Shown piece after piece: positions 40,748 to 48,686 of a stretch of 60,973 nucleotides of DNA. Origin of the DNA: Actinoplanes utahensis (GTDB taxonomy: Bacteria; Actinomycetota; Actinomycetes; Mycobacteriales; Micromonosporaceae); assembly GCF_016862455.1 (NCBI RefSeq), contig NZ_BOMZ01000095.1:1-60973 (forward strand), read 5' to 3'. Both the position numbers and the translations under genes were made by a program. Every line of letters starts with the position of its first letter. Within the stretch, counting starts at the first letter, position 1. Below the pieces are notes generated by a model that saw nothing but the letters and a program-made list of their open reading frames with translations, was not told where the DNA came from and did not search any database.

Positions 40748-41817
40748 TCCCCCGCCCCGGCAGGCCGAGATGAAGCGGTGAGCCGGCCGCCGTACATGCC
40801 CATGCCGCAGGAGTAGTCGAGCCGGCCGGGTTCGAGGGCGCCGAGATCGATGACGGTGTCACCGTAGACCGGAAGGATGCGTTCCAGGTTCCAAGAGGCG
40901 ATGACGAACGCCCGCACACACCCTTCGGCCTCCCGCGACCGGATGATGAGCCGGGTCGGCACACCGGCGGCCACCTCGATGACTGCGGGGAGGTAGGCGC
41001 CGGTCACGGCGGTGACGATGACCTCCTGGACACCGTCCGCGGTGACCGACACCGCGGGGCCACCGTCCGGGGCCACCCGGGCGGGCGCCGGCTGCGAACC
41101 CAGGCCGAGCGCCTCGGCGACGCGGGACGCCAGCGGGGAGCCGGTCAGTTCGAGGCCGCCGTTGACCGTGTACAGGCCCATCGCGACGACGACCAGGCCG
41201 GTGACGGTGGCGAGCCGCCCGCGCCAGGCCCCGGCGGCTTTGCGGGCCAGGTAGCCCAGGACGGTGAACAGTGGGGCGGTGCCGGCAACGAAAACGGCCA
41301 TGACGGCGGCTCCGGCCAGCGGGGAACCGGAGGCCAGGGCGAGTGTCTCGACCGACAGGGTGACACCGCACGGGATGAGCACGCTGGCCATGCCGAGCAC
41401 GGCGGGCGCGGCGGCGCCGGCCGAGCGGGTACGGCCGCGTACCAGGCGGCCCCAGCGCGCCGGTGGCTGTACGACGATGCGACGGAACCCGGGCACGCCG
41501 AGCTGGGCGAGGCCGAACACGACGATCGTGACACCAGCCGCCAGCTGAACGACGGTGCGGGCGGTGACCGACAGCTGCACGGCGGCGCCCAGCGTGCCGA
41601 GTAGCGCACCGAGGATGGTGTGGGAGACGAGTTTCCCGGCGAGGAATCCGGCGGCCGGGGTCAGGTCGTCGGCCAGGCGGGCGGCGGCCGAGACGGCGCT
41701 TGGGGCAGCGGGTTGGCGTTGCCGCATGACGAGGGCGGTGAGCAGGCCGCCCTGGACGGCGGCGCAGGAGACTCCCCCGGCGAAAAGGCCGGTGAGCAGG
41801 ATGGCATACAGATTCAC
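40744..41817 (-). CDS. UreH/TauE-like membrane protein with C-terminal cupredoxin-like domain
   Basis: A 357-residue protein. Residues 1-225 have six membrane helices of the UreH/DsbD-like (TauE/SafE-related) fold, with conserved Cys in GGVSCAAVQGG (about 18) and VLIPCGVT (about 150). The last 110 residues form a beta-rich periplasmic domain (VTADGVQEVIVTAVTGAYLP, PTRLIIRSREAEGCVRAF) ending LDYSCGMGMYGG. Its Cys/Met residues fit a cupredoxin-type copper centre. Fusions of this kind occur in copper-handling loci, where they are thought to move or reduce copper during export or oxidase maturation. First gene of an operon with a hydrolase-like protein and a chaperone. Confidence 0.87.
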   Translation of the reverse strand: MNLYAILLTGLFAGGVSCAAVQGGLLTALVMRQRQPAAPSAVSAAARLADDLTPAAGFLAGKLVSHTILGALLGTLGAAVQLSVTARTVVQLAAGVTIVVFGLAQLGVPGFRRIVVQPPARWGRLVRGRTRSAGAAAPAVLGMASVLIPCGVTLSVETLALASGSPLAGAAVMAVFVAGTAPLFTVLGYLARKAAGAWRGRLATVTGLVVVAMGLYTVNGGLELTGSPLASRVAEALGLGSQPAPARVAPDGGPAVSVTADGVQEVIVTAVTGAYLPAVIEVAAGVPTRLIIRSREAEGCVRAFVIASWNLERILPVYGDTVIDLGALEPGRLDYSCGMGMYGGRLTASSRPAGAGE

Positions 41818-41880
41818 GAGAAGGTTCGGCTTTCAGCGCGAGAACAACGAGGGACACCGCCGCGGTACGGGGTGTGAAGG

Positions 41881-41907
41881 CGGTCCACGCGTTTCGCGGG
41901 TGGACCG
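41881..41907 (-). terminator. Possible terminator after a small secreted-protein gene
   Basis: CGGTCCAC (41881-41888) pairs with GTGGACCG (41900-41907), 11-nt loop. It lies 51 bp past the minus-strand stop at 41958. Confidence 0.5.
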
Positions 41908-41957
41908 TCAGGAGGCACGAACGGCCAGACCTGCTGGCGTCGTACGGCGTCGGTGTC

Positions 41958-42341
41958 CTATATGCGGCTGATACCGAGTTGGGTCAGCGTGACCGTGGGT
42001 GCCCGCAGCGGGGTGAGCGTCCTGGCCCTGACGGGAGGGCAGTCGCTGCTGGTGGTGGTCACGGCGATGGTGACGGTGCCGGCCAGGACCGCCGGGTCGG
42101 CGGCGGGGGCGCTCACATGGCATTCCCCAGCCGCGGTGCCCGCGGAGACGTCGCCGGTCGTCGACGCGTGAGGGTGAGCATGCCGGTGTCCGTCGTCGGC
42201 CAGCGGCGCCGTCGCGGTGTGGTGCCCCACCGTCGGGGCCGCGCAGTGCGTTACCTGGACCAAGCCGACGCCGGCGAGGACGGACACGATCAGCAGCCAT
42301 CGCAACAGCCAGGTGGCCGGTCGCTGCTGGGGACGTGTCAC
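41958..42341 (-). CDS. Small His-rich secreted/membrane protein (DUF6153-like)
   Basis: A 127-residue protein with an N-terminal hydrophobic helix (TWLLRWLLIVSVLAGVGLVQV, from residue 10) and a His-rich outer segment (APTVGHHTATAPLADDGHRHAHPH). Two cysteines (GECHVS and SDCPPV) follow, and the end is QLGISRI. Two other genes in this island (49981 and 51234) encode the same plan with related C-termini, a pattern I associate with the DUF6153 family of copper loci. GTG 42341 is the likely start. Likely copper buffering outside the membrane; inferred from composition and context only. Confidence 0.65.
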   Translation of the reverse strand: MTRPQQRPATWLLRWLLIVSVLAGVGLVQVTHCAAPTVGHHTATAPLADDGHRHAHPHASTTGDVSAGTAAGECHVSAPAADPAVLAGTVTIAVTTTSSDCPPVRARTLTPLRAPTVTLTQLGISRI

Positions 42342-42419
42342 CGGGCCAGGTTACGACATCGCCTGAGCACGATACGCAGGCCCGGCGCCCGGCGTCGGGG
42401 CTGCGCGGATCTTCGGGTT

Positions 42420-42440
42420 GATACGGGTGCGGGGTATCTT
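42420..42440 (+). promoter_or_regulatory. Promoter/operator of the second csoR gene
   Basis: GATAC-N9-GTATC inverted repeat at 42420-42438 with GGGT/GGGG inside, a variant of the CsoR-type site. TATCTT at 42435-42440 ends 7 nt before ATG 42448, so the mRNA may be leaderless. Confidence 0.5.
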
Positions 42441-42447
42441 GCTGAGC

Positions 42448-42747
42448 ATGAGTGAGGCGAGGCCGGCCGGGCCGCATGGGTATTCGGCGGAGAAGCAGGC
42501 GCTGATGGCCCGGTTGAAGCGGGTCGAGGGGCAGATCCGTGGGTTGCAGCGGATGGTCGACGAGGACACCTACTGCATCGACATCCTGACGCAGATCTCG
42601 GCGGCCAAGAGCGCCCTGCACGCGGTGGCGGTCGGCTTGCTGGAGGACCACCTGCGGCACTGCGTCGTGCATGCCGCCGCGGACGGCGACGTGGACGCCA
42701 AGATCAAAGAGGCGAGTACGGCGATCGCCCGGCTCGTGAAGTCCTGA
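42448..42747 (+). CDS. CsoR family copper repressor (second copy)
   Basis: A 99-residue DUF156 repressor with the full Cu(I) set C43 (TYCIDIL), H68 and C72 (EDHLRHC), spacing C-x24-H-x3-C. It is about 60% identical by eye to the CsoR at 39101, with an N-terminus carrying GPHGYSAEKQALMARLKRVE. It converges with the copA operon, separated by a 14-bp-stem terminator. ATG 42448 is chosen over TTG 42418 because the operator covers the latter. Having two copper CsoR genes 3 kb apart suggests graded control or division between operator types. Confidence 0.92.
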   Translation: MSEARPAGPHGYSAEKQALMARLKRVEGQIRGLQRMVDEDTYCIDILTQISAAKSALHAVAVGLLEDHLRHCVVHAAADGDVDAKIKEASTAIARLVKS

Positions 42748-42759
42748 CCAACCACAACA

Positions 42760-42803
42760 GCGACGCGGTGCCGCCCGGGTTTGCCGGACCGGCACCGCGT
42801 CGC
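42760..42803. terminator. Bidirectional terminator between csoR2 and copA
   Basis: Perfect 14-bp stem GCGACGCGGTGCCG/CGGCACCGCGTCGC (42760-42773 with 42790-42803), 16-nt loop. Confidence 0.88.
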
Positions 42804-42814
42804 GGTGTTCCTGC

Positions 42815-45070
42815 CTATCGTGTTGCGGTGGTGAACCGGCGCAGCCGCAGGCTGTTGGCGACCACGAACACCGAACTGAACGCCATCGCCGCTCCGGCGA
42901 TCATCGGGTTGAGCAGTCCGGCCGCAGCCAATGGCAGCGCCGCCACGTTGTAGGCGAACGCCCAGAACAGGTTGCTCTTGATGATCCGCAGCGTGCGCCG
43001 CGACAGCCGGATCGCGTCGGCGGCGACCCGCAGGTCACCGCGAACCAGGGTCAGGTCAGAGGCTTCGATCGCCACGTCGGTACCGGTGCCCATCGCCAGG
43101 CCGAGATCTGCCTGGGCCAGGGCCGCGGCGTCGTTGACGCCGTCGCCGACCATCGCGACGACATTGCCCTCGCTCTGCAGCCGTTTGACGACGTCGACCT
43201 TGTCGGCGGGCAGCACTTCGGCGATCACCTCGTCGATGCCGACCTCGGCGGCGACCGTCCGGGCGACCGTCTCGTTGTCGCCGGTGAGCAGAACCGGTGT
43301 CAGTCCGAGGCCCCGCAGTTGCGCGACCGCGTCACGACTGGTCGGCTTGACCACGTCGGCGACCGCGTACACCCCGCGGACCCGGCCGCCCCAGCCGGCG
43401 ACCACGGCGGTACGGCCCGCCTGCTGCGCCGCCGTGACGGCCTGTTCAATGCCGGCGGGCACGTCAAGTCCGCGTTCGCGCATCAGCGTCAGCCGCCCGA
43501 TCAGCAGATCGCGGCCGTCGACCGTACCGGTGACGCCCAGTCCTTCGAGGTTACGGAAGCCGGTGACCGGCCAGAGCGGGGCGGTGTCGGCGGTGGCCCG
43601 GGCGATGGCCTGCGCGATCGGGTGTTCCGAGGCGGCTTCCACCGCACCGGTCAGGCGCAGCAGTTCGCGGCGGTCCTGACCATCGGCCGGGGTCACGTCG
43701 ACCAGGGTCATCTGGCCGGTGGTGACGGTGCCGGTCTTGTCGAGCAGGACCGTGTCAACGCTGCGGGTGGATTCGAGGACCTCCGGGCCTTTGATCAGGA
43801 TGCCGAGCTGGGCGCCGCGGCCGGTGCCGACCAGCAGGGCGGTCGGGGTGGCCAGGCCGAGCGCGCACGGGCAGGCGATGATCAGTACGGCGACGGCGGC
43901 GGTGAACGCGGCCGTCCACCCGGATCCGGTGCCGACCCACCAGCCGAGGGTGCCCACGGCGAGGGCGATGACGATCGGCACGAAGATGCCGGAGATCCGG
44001 TCGGCGAGCCGCTGCACCGGCGCTTTGCCGGTCTGAGCCTGCTCGACCAGCTTCGCCATCTGCGCCAGCTGGGTGTCGGCGCCGACCCGGGTGGCCCGCA
44101 CGATCAGCCGGCCGCCGGCGTTGACGGTCGCCCCGACCACACTGTCGCCCTCGGTGACCTCGACCGGCACGGACTCGCCGGTCAGCATGCTCGCGTCGAC
44201 GGCGGAGGATCCGTCCTCGATGATCCCGTCGGTGGCGATCTTCTCACCGGGCCGGACCACGAACCGGTCCCCCACCGCCAGTTCGGCGACCGGAATCCGA
44301 TGTTCGGTGCCGTCGCGCAGCACGGTGACGTCGCGGGCACCGAGTTCGAGCAGGGCCCGCAGGGCGGCCCCGGCCCTGCGCTTGGAGCGGGCCTCGAAGT
44401 AGCGGCCGGCCAGGATGAACGTGGTGACGCCGGCGGCGGCCTCGAGGTAGATGGCGCCGGTGCCGTCGGTACGGCTGATGGTCAGCTCGAACGGGTGCGT
44501 CATGCCGGGTGTTCCGGCGGTGCCCAGGAACAGCGCCCACAGCGACCAGCCGAACGCGGCGATCGTGCCCAGCGAGACGAGGGTGTCCATGGTCGCGGCG
44601 CCGTGTCGCACGTTCGTCCACGCCGCCTTGTGGAACGGCCACCCGCCGTAGACGACGACCGGTGCGGCCAGTGTCAGCGACGCCCACTGCCAGTAGGTGA
44701 ACTGCCAGGCGGGCACCATCGCCAGGGCGATGACCGGGACGCTGAGCGCGATCGCAATGAACAGCCGCGTCCGCAGGGCCCGGAATTCGTCGGCCGGCTC
44801 GGCGGCGGCGCCCGGGTAGTCGGCGGCCGGGGGTTGCGGGACGGCTGCGGTGTAGCCGGTCTTCTCGACCGTGGCGATCAGTTCGTCGACGGTCACCTCG
44901 CCGTCGACGGTGACGGTGGCCTTCTCGGTGGCGTAGTTGACCGTCGCGGTGACGCCGTCGATGCGGTTGAGTTTCTTCTCGATCCGCGAGGCGCAGGAGC
45001 TGCAGGTCATGCCGCCGATCTGCAGCTCGATCGGGTTCGGGGCCACGGGCAGCGGCCGCGTGATCGCCAT
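42815..45070 (-). CDS. copA: Copper-exporting P1B-type ATPase CopA
   Basis: A 751-residue heavy-metal P-type ATPase pumping Cu(I) out of the cell. One N-terminal HMA domain with GMTCSSC (20-26), actuator loop MLTGES (295-300), transmembrane metal site ACPCALG (399-405), phosphorylation site DKTGTVT (444-450), SEHPIAQA nucleotide-binding loop and MVGDGVNDAAAL hinge. The CPC plus later YN (FAYNVAALPLAA) and MxxSS (AFSSVFVVANSLRLRR) in the last helices indicate class IB-1, Cu(I)-specific. ATG 45070 has an AGGAGA ribosome site. Third gene of the copZ operon controlled by a CsoR-type operator. Confidence 0.95.
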   Translation of the reverse strand: MAITRPLPVAPNPIELQIGGMTCSSCASRIEKKLNRIDGVTATVNYATEKATVTVDGEVTVDELIATVEKTGYTAAVPQPPAADYPGAAAEPADEFRALRTRLFIAIALSVPVIALAMVPAWQFTYWQWASLTLAAPVVVYGGWPFHKAAWTNVRHGAATMDTLVSLGTIAAFGWSLWALFLGTAGTPGMTHPFELTISRTDGTGAIYLEAAAGVTTFILAGRYFEARSKRRAGAALRALLELGARDVTVLRDGTEHRIPVAELAVGDRFVVRPGEKIATDGIIEDGSSAVDASMLTGESVPVEVTEGDSVVGATVNAGGRLIVRATRVGADTQLAQMAKLVEQAQTGKAPVQRLADRISGIFVPIVIALAVGTLGWWVGTGSGWTAAFTAAVAVLIIACPCALGLATPTALLVGTGRGAQLGILIKGPEVLESTRSVDTVLLDKTGTVTTGQMTLVDVTPADGQDRRELLRLTGAVEAASEHPIAQAIARATADTAPLWPVTGFRNLEGLGVTGTVDGRDLLIGRLTLMRERGLDVPAGIEQAVTAAQQAGRTAVVAGWGGRVRGVYAVADVVKPTSRDAVAQLRGLGLTPVLLTGDNETVARTVAAEVGIDEVIAEVLPADKVDVVKRLQSEGNVVAMVGDGVNDAAALAQADLGLAMGTGTDVAIEASDLTLVRGDLRVAADAIRLSRRTLRIIKSNLFWAFAYNVAALPLAAAGLLNPMIAGAAMAFSSVFVVANSLRLRRFTTATR

Positions 45071-45080
45071 GATGCTTCTC

Positions 45081-46067
45081 CTAACCGTGGGTGTGGCCGT
45101 CGTCGCCGTGCCCGGAGGCACTCGGCGACGGCGTCGCCGACGGGACCGGGGTGGGACTGCTGGTCGAGGTGGTCGGCGCGGGCGGGGTGCCTGCGCTCGC
45201 GGTGAACTCGGCAGTGCGGACCTTGCCGCCGTGCTGGAAGTCCAGGTAGAGCCGGTAGGCGCCCTCGGACGGGACGTCGGCGTGGAAGACGATGTCAGGT
45301 CCCGCGGCGGTCTTGCCGTCGCCGGGTTCGCCGTCGGGGTGTACATGGAGGTAGGCCAGGTCGGCGTCGCGTAGGGCGACGAGGTGGCCGTACGCGCCGA
45401 GGTAGGGCTGCAGGTCGGTGACCGGCGCGCCGTCCTTGCTGACCGACAGGGTGAGCCGGGAGGAGCCGCCCGCCTTGAGGTCACCGGTGAGGGTGACGGT
45501 GTAGCCGTCGACCGTTGCGGTCCGCCCGGGTGCCGGCAGCGGCGTCGGCTGGTAGTCGCCGCGGGCGGGCAGGTCAGCGCCGAGCGTGAGTCCGTCCGAG
45601 TGGCCGGCCGGCTGGAAGTCGGCGAAGACCCGGTACTGCCCGGCTGCGGCGACGGAGAGGGGGATCGACCAGGTGCCGTCGGCGGCCCGTTCGGGGTGGA
45701 CGTGCTGGAAACCGGACAGGTCGCGGCGGACCACGATCAGGTGCAGGTCCTTGTCGTGGCTGACGGTGTAGCCGGTGACCGGTGCGCCGTCGGGGCCGTC
45801 GATGCGGAACTGGAACGGTCGGGGTTCGCCGACGGCGAGTTCGGTGCTGATCGGCTGCAGGCGGTAGCCGTCCTGGGTGACCTGCAGGCCCGCCGGCAGC
45901 GCCGCCGTCGCGGTGGTGTTCTGGCCCGTGGCCGGCTTGTGGTCGTTGTGGGCGGTGGTCGCCGCGGGCGCCGGAGTGGGGCCGAAGGCCCGGCCGAGGC
46001 CGAGGGCGGCGGTGAAGACGACCGCCAGCCCCAGGCCGAAGGCTCCCAGCTTGGTGGGGGTGTTCAT
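45081..46067 (-). CDS. Membrane-anchored copper-island protein (YtkA/FixH-like domains)
   Basis: A 328-residue exported protein with an N-terminal anchor (KLGAFGLGLAVVFTAALGLG) followed by His/Asn-rich linker (TTAHNDHKPATGQ). It has two similar beta-sandwich domains: FQFRIDGPDGAPVTGYTVSHDKDLHLIVVRRDL (first, about 88-120; split here) and LTLSVSKDGAPVTDLQPYLG with HLVALR and YLHVHPDG in the second. The repeated H-x-H and His-Pro pairs (HLI, HVHP, LHVHP) suggest metal binding. The tail is a Thr/Ser/Pro stretch ending HGDDGHTHG. Second gene of the copZ-copA operon. Likely receives or buffers copper outside the membrane. Confidence 0.85.
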   Translation of the reverse strand: MNTPTKLGAFGLGLAVVFTAALGLGRAFGPTPAPAATTAHNDHKPATGQNTTATAALPAGLQVTQDGYRLQPISTELAVGEPRPFQFRIDGPDGAPVTGYTVSHDKDLHLIVVRRDLSGFQHVHPERAADGTWSIPLSVAAAGQYRVFADFQPAGHSDGLTLGADLPARGDYQPTPLPAPGRTATVDGYTVTLTGDLKAGGSSRLTLSVSKDGAPVTDLQPYLGAYGHLVALRDADLAYLHVHPDGEPGDGKTAAGPDIVFHADVPSEGAYRLYLDFQHGGKVRTAEFTASAGTPPAPTTSTSSPTPVPSATPSPSASGHGDDGHTHG

Positions 46068-46069
46068 GA

Positions 46070-46276
46070 CTACCTCGCGAGTTCGTATCCGGCCTCGTCG
46101 ATAGCCGCGGCGACCGCGGTCTCGTCGAGGGGCTGTTCGCTGGTGACGGTGACGCCGCCGGAGGCGAGGTCGACCTGCACGTCGGTCACGCCGGGGATCT
46201 GCCGGAGCTCGGCGTCGACGGAGTTGACGCAGTGCGAGCAGGTCATGCCGGTCACGGTGTAGGTCTGCTGGGCCAT
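46070..46276 (-). CDS. copZ: Copper chaperone CopZ
   Basis: A 68-residue single HMA domain: QTYTVTGMTCSHCVNSVDAE with the Cu(I) site GMTCSHC (residues 10-16). TSEQPLDETAVAAAIDEAGY is the usual last helix. ATG 46276 follows a TGGAGGAG ribosome site. First gene of the operon copZ, YtkA-like protein, copA; the intergenic gaps are 2 and 10 bp. It carries Cu(I) to CopA. Confidence 0.93.
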   Translation of the reverse strand: MAQQTYTVTGMTCSHCVNSVDAELRQIPGVTDVQVDLASGGVTVTSEQPLDETAVAAAIDEAGYELAR

Positions 46277-46330
46277 GACGATCTCCTCCAGGAATCGAAC
46301 GGCGACGGCCTGCTGCCGCCGACAGCAACG

Positions 46331-46359
46331 ACTATACCAATACCCCCTAGGGGTATCAA
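46331..46359 (-). promoter_or_regulatory. copZ operon promoter with CsoR-type operator 4
   Basis: On the minus strand TTGATA (46354-46359) and TATAGT (46331-46336) are exactly 17 bp apart, the best sigma-70-type promoter in the window. TACCCCCTAGGGGTA (46341-46355) fills the spacer, so a CsoR tetramer would sit between -35 and -10. It lies 55 bp before the copZ ATG. Confidence 0.88.
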
Positions 46360-46414
46360 CGCGGGCCGTAGAACGAGTCCTGCCCGCCGCCATGACACCG
46401 TGCGGTGCCGGGCG

Positions 46415-46828
46415 TCAGCCGTGGTGGCGGGTGTGTTGTTGCGGGGCCGGAGCCGAAGGAACCGCCGGGCCGGGGGTGCCGTTCACCGCGCCCCGCAGAG
46501 CGGGACCGATCAGCAGCGTCGACACGGCGAACATGGCAGCGAACACGGCCACCGCGATGCCCGGCGCCCACCAGCTGCCGAACCGGCGGCGCAGCCGCAG
46601 CAGCATGGGCGCCATGGCCGCCAGCCCCAGCGCGCCGAACAGCACGGTGCCGCCGAGCCCGGTCAGCAGAGCCGTCCCGGCGAGCAGGCCGATGTGGTGA
46701 AGCAGGTGCGGAGCCAGGCCCATCGCCGCACCGAACACTGCCCCCAGACTCCAGCGGCCGCCGGGGCGCCGGCTCACCCGAGCGCCCGGTGCGGAAACCA
46801 CCGGCCCGGGCTTCGCCGGGTCAGCCAT
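46415..46828 (-). CDS. Small membrane protein of the copper island
   Basis: A 137-residue protein with three hydrophobic helices (about 25-47, 50-72 with LLTGLGGTVLFGALGLAAMA, and 87-108). A His/Pro-rich C-terminus (APAPQQHTRHHG) follows, and a His pair (PHLLHHIG) lies in the first helix region. ATG 46828 overlaps the MarR stop by 8 bp, so the pair is coupled. The His residues suggest metal handling. Family not recognised with certainty. Confidence 0.75.
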   Translation of the reverse strand: MADPAKPGPVVSAPGARVSRRPGGRWSLGAVFGAAMGLAPHLLHHIGLLAGTALLTGLGGTVLFGALGLAAMAPMLLRLRRRFGSWWAPGIAVAVFAAMFAVSTLLIGPALRGAVNGTPGPAVPSAPAPQQHTRHHG

Positions 46829-47300
46829 GAGCGACCCGGCCCGCATCCACCGGCAGCGGATGCCCGGCAGCGGCATCGACCAGAGTTGTCAGCGCGTCGA
46901 TGACCACGGGCCGCTGCTCGGCCGGAATGTTCTGCAGAAGCTGCGTGAACCTGGTCGCCCGGGCGACAGCCAGCTCACCGGCCGCACGAACACCGTCCGG
47001 CGTCAGCTCCAGCCACACCAGCCGGCCGTCACCGTCACGTTTGGCCCGTCGCACCCAGCCCCGGCTGATCAGCTGGTTGACCAGACGGCTGACAGTGCTC
47101 TTCTCCAGCCGCAGCCGGGCGCCCAGGGCGTTCTGCGTCATCGGCCCGTCCCGGTGCAACTCCCCCACCGCGTGGGCTTCCGAGGCCGGCACCGGTGTTC
47201 CGCACGGCGTGCGATCAGGCTGATGCAGACCGAACGCACGCACGAACGCGGTGATCCGGCCCTGCAACAGCAGCGCCTGGTCGAGCTCCTCATCCGACAT
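46821..47300 (-). CDS. MarR family transcriptional regulator
   Basis: A 159-residue winged-helix repressor. The DNA-binding region is PMTQNALGARLRLEKSTVSR followed by LVNQLISRGWVRRAKRDGDGR (about residues 53-94), with the wing DGDGRLVWLELTPDG. Its own promoter carries a MarR-like palindrome (47321-47339). The downstream small membrane protein overlaps it, so this is probably a self-regulated two-gene unit. Signal unknown. Confidence 0.9.
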   Translation of the reverse strand: MSDEELDQALLLQGRITAFVRAFGLHQPDRTPCGTPVPASEAHAVGELHRDGPMTQNALGARLRLEKSTVSRLVNQLISRGWVRRAKRDGDGRLVWLELTPDGVRAAGELAVARATRFTQLLQNIPAEQRPVVIDALTTLVDAAAGHPLPVDAGRVAHG

Positions 47301-47312
47301 GGTTCGACCCTA

Positions 47313-47340
47313 CAACCAATTAGTTCGACGGAACAACTAT
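47313..47340. promoter_or_regulatory. MarR operator
   Basis: TAGTTCGACGGAACAACTA (47321-47339) has 5-bp outer arms; AACCAATTAGTT just before adds another half-site pair. The AT-rich block lies 13-40 bp upstream of the MarR start. Confidence 0.6.
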
Positions 47341-47358
47341 CTCGTCGGGGTGCCGGTG

Positions 47359-47395
47359 CGCGGCCACGACGCGATGCTGATTTGTCGTGGCCGCG
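47359..47395 (-). terminator. Terminator of the MFS/PLP-enzyme operon
   Basis: Perfect 12-bp stem CGCGGCCACGAC/GTCGTGGCCGCG (47359-47370 with 47384-47395), 11 bp past the MFS stop on the minus strand. Confidence 0.85.
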
Positions 47396-47405
47396 TCCTA
47401 TGGCT

Positions 47406-48686
47406 TCAGCTGCGAGGTACTGACGTTGCCGTGATCACCGTCGGCGGTGCATCGAGGCGTCCCGCTCGGGTCAGCACGGCGAGGGCCGTCGCGCACCCGG
47501 AGCCGGTGAGGATCAGGCACAGCCAGGGCAGAGCCGGCCAGCCGTGTCGTTCGCCGACGTCGAGGGCGGCACCGGTGAGCAGGTTCCCGGCGGCGATGCC
47601 GATACCGGCGAGGGTGTTGTACAGGCCGTAGTAGGTGCCGACCAGGCGAGGTCCAGCGAATTCGACGATGGTGGCCATCTCGAACGGGTAGACGATCATC
47701 GTCGCCAGTGTCAGCAGCACCGTGCTGAACAGCACCGGGACCAGCGCGACCCCCAGCCGCCATGGCTCGGCCCCGCCCACCGGGCCGATGCCGGCGGCGA
47801 CGGCCACCGGCACGAAGGCGACAGCCATCAGCGCCAGCCCACGGACGATCGCCTGCGGCGGCGTCCACCGGTTCTTGGCCCAGGCGGTGACGCGGACCTG
47901 ACCGGCCACGGTGAGCAGCCCGGAGACGGCGAACACGATCGCCACCCCCGCCTCGGAGCCGGTGAGCCGGCGTACCTCGATGGGCAGGGCGAGGTAGACC
48001 TGGAAGTTCAGGACGTAGGAGCCGATCATCGCGGTGGAGAACAGCAGGAACGGGCGGTGGCGCAGTACCTGCCGCCAGTCGGCCCGCGCGCCGGGGTCCG
48101 CGCCGCTGGGTGAGCGGCGGGCCGGCAGGGCGCGGGCCTGGGCGATCAGCAGCAGCAGAAACAGGACGGCGGCGATGACGCAGACCCAGCGGAACGAGAT
48201 GGTCAGCAGGGCGAGGCCGATCAGCGGGCCGGCCAGGATCCCGGCCTGGTAGAAGACGTTGAACACGGCGAACGCCTCGGTCTTGCGGTCACCGGCCTCG
48301 GCGGCCAGGTAGGCGCGGACCGCCGGGTTGAACAGCGCTCCGGCCAGGCCGGTCAGCAGCGACGCCACGATCAGGCCGGGCAGGTTCTCGGCGAAACCGA
48401 GCAGAGCGAACCCTGCCACCCGCAGTGCCAGCCCGGCGAGGATGAGGGGTTTGTAGCCGAGCCGGTCGGCGAGGGTTCCGCCGACCAGGAACAGGCCCTG
48501 CTGACTGAGGTTGCGCACGCCGAGGATGAGCCCGACCGCCCAGGCGGCCATCGCGAGATCGGTGGACAGGTGCCCGGCCAGGTACGGCATCAGCATGTAG
48601 AAGCCGATGTTGATGGTCAGCTGGTTGACCAGTAGCAGCTGCACCGGCCGGTTGAAGGAGCGGATCTGGGCGACGGTGCCGGTCAC
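47406..48686 (-). CDS. MFS transporter coupled to a cysteine-synthase-like enzyme
   Basis: A 426-residue, 12-helix transporter. Motif A is GGTLADRLGYKPLILAG after helix 2, and helix 5 has NVFYQAGILAGPLIGLALL. The style is that of small-molecule exporters (MdtH/YfcJ-like). GTG 48686 gives a GTGA overlap with the PLP enzyme gene, so both products are made in step. The simplest reading is export of the enzyme's product; uptake is possible. Terminated by a perfect hairpin. Confidence 0.88.
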   Translation of the reverse strand: MTGTVAQIRSFNRPVQLLLVNQLTINIGFYMLMPYLAGHLSTDLAMAAWAVGLILGVRNLSQQGLFLVGGTLADRLGYKPLILAGLALRVAGFALLGFAENLPGLIVASLLTGLAGALFNPAVRAYLAAEAGDRKTEAFAVFNVFYQAGILAGPLIGLALLTISFRWVCVIAAVLFLLLLIAQARALPARRSPSGADPGARADWRQVLRHRPFLLFSTAMIGSYVLNFQVYLALPIEVRRLTGSEAGVAIVFAVSGLLTVAGQVRVTAWAKNRWTPPQAIVRGLALMAVAFVPVAVAAGIGPVGGAEPWRLGVALVPVLFSTVLLTLATMIVYPFEMATIVEFAGPRLVGTYYGLYNTLAGIGIAAGNLLTGAALDVGERHGWPALPWLCLILTGSGCATALAVLTRAGRLDAPPTVITATSVPRS

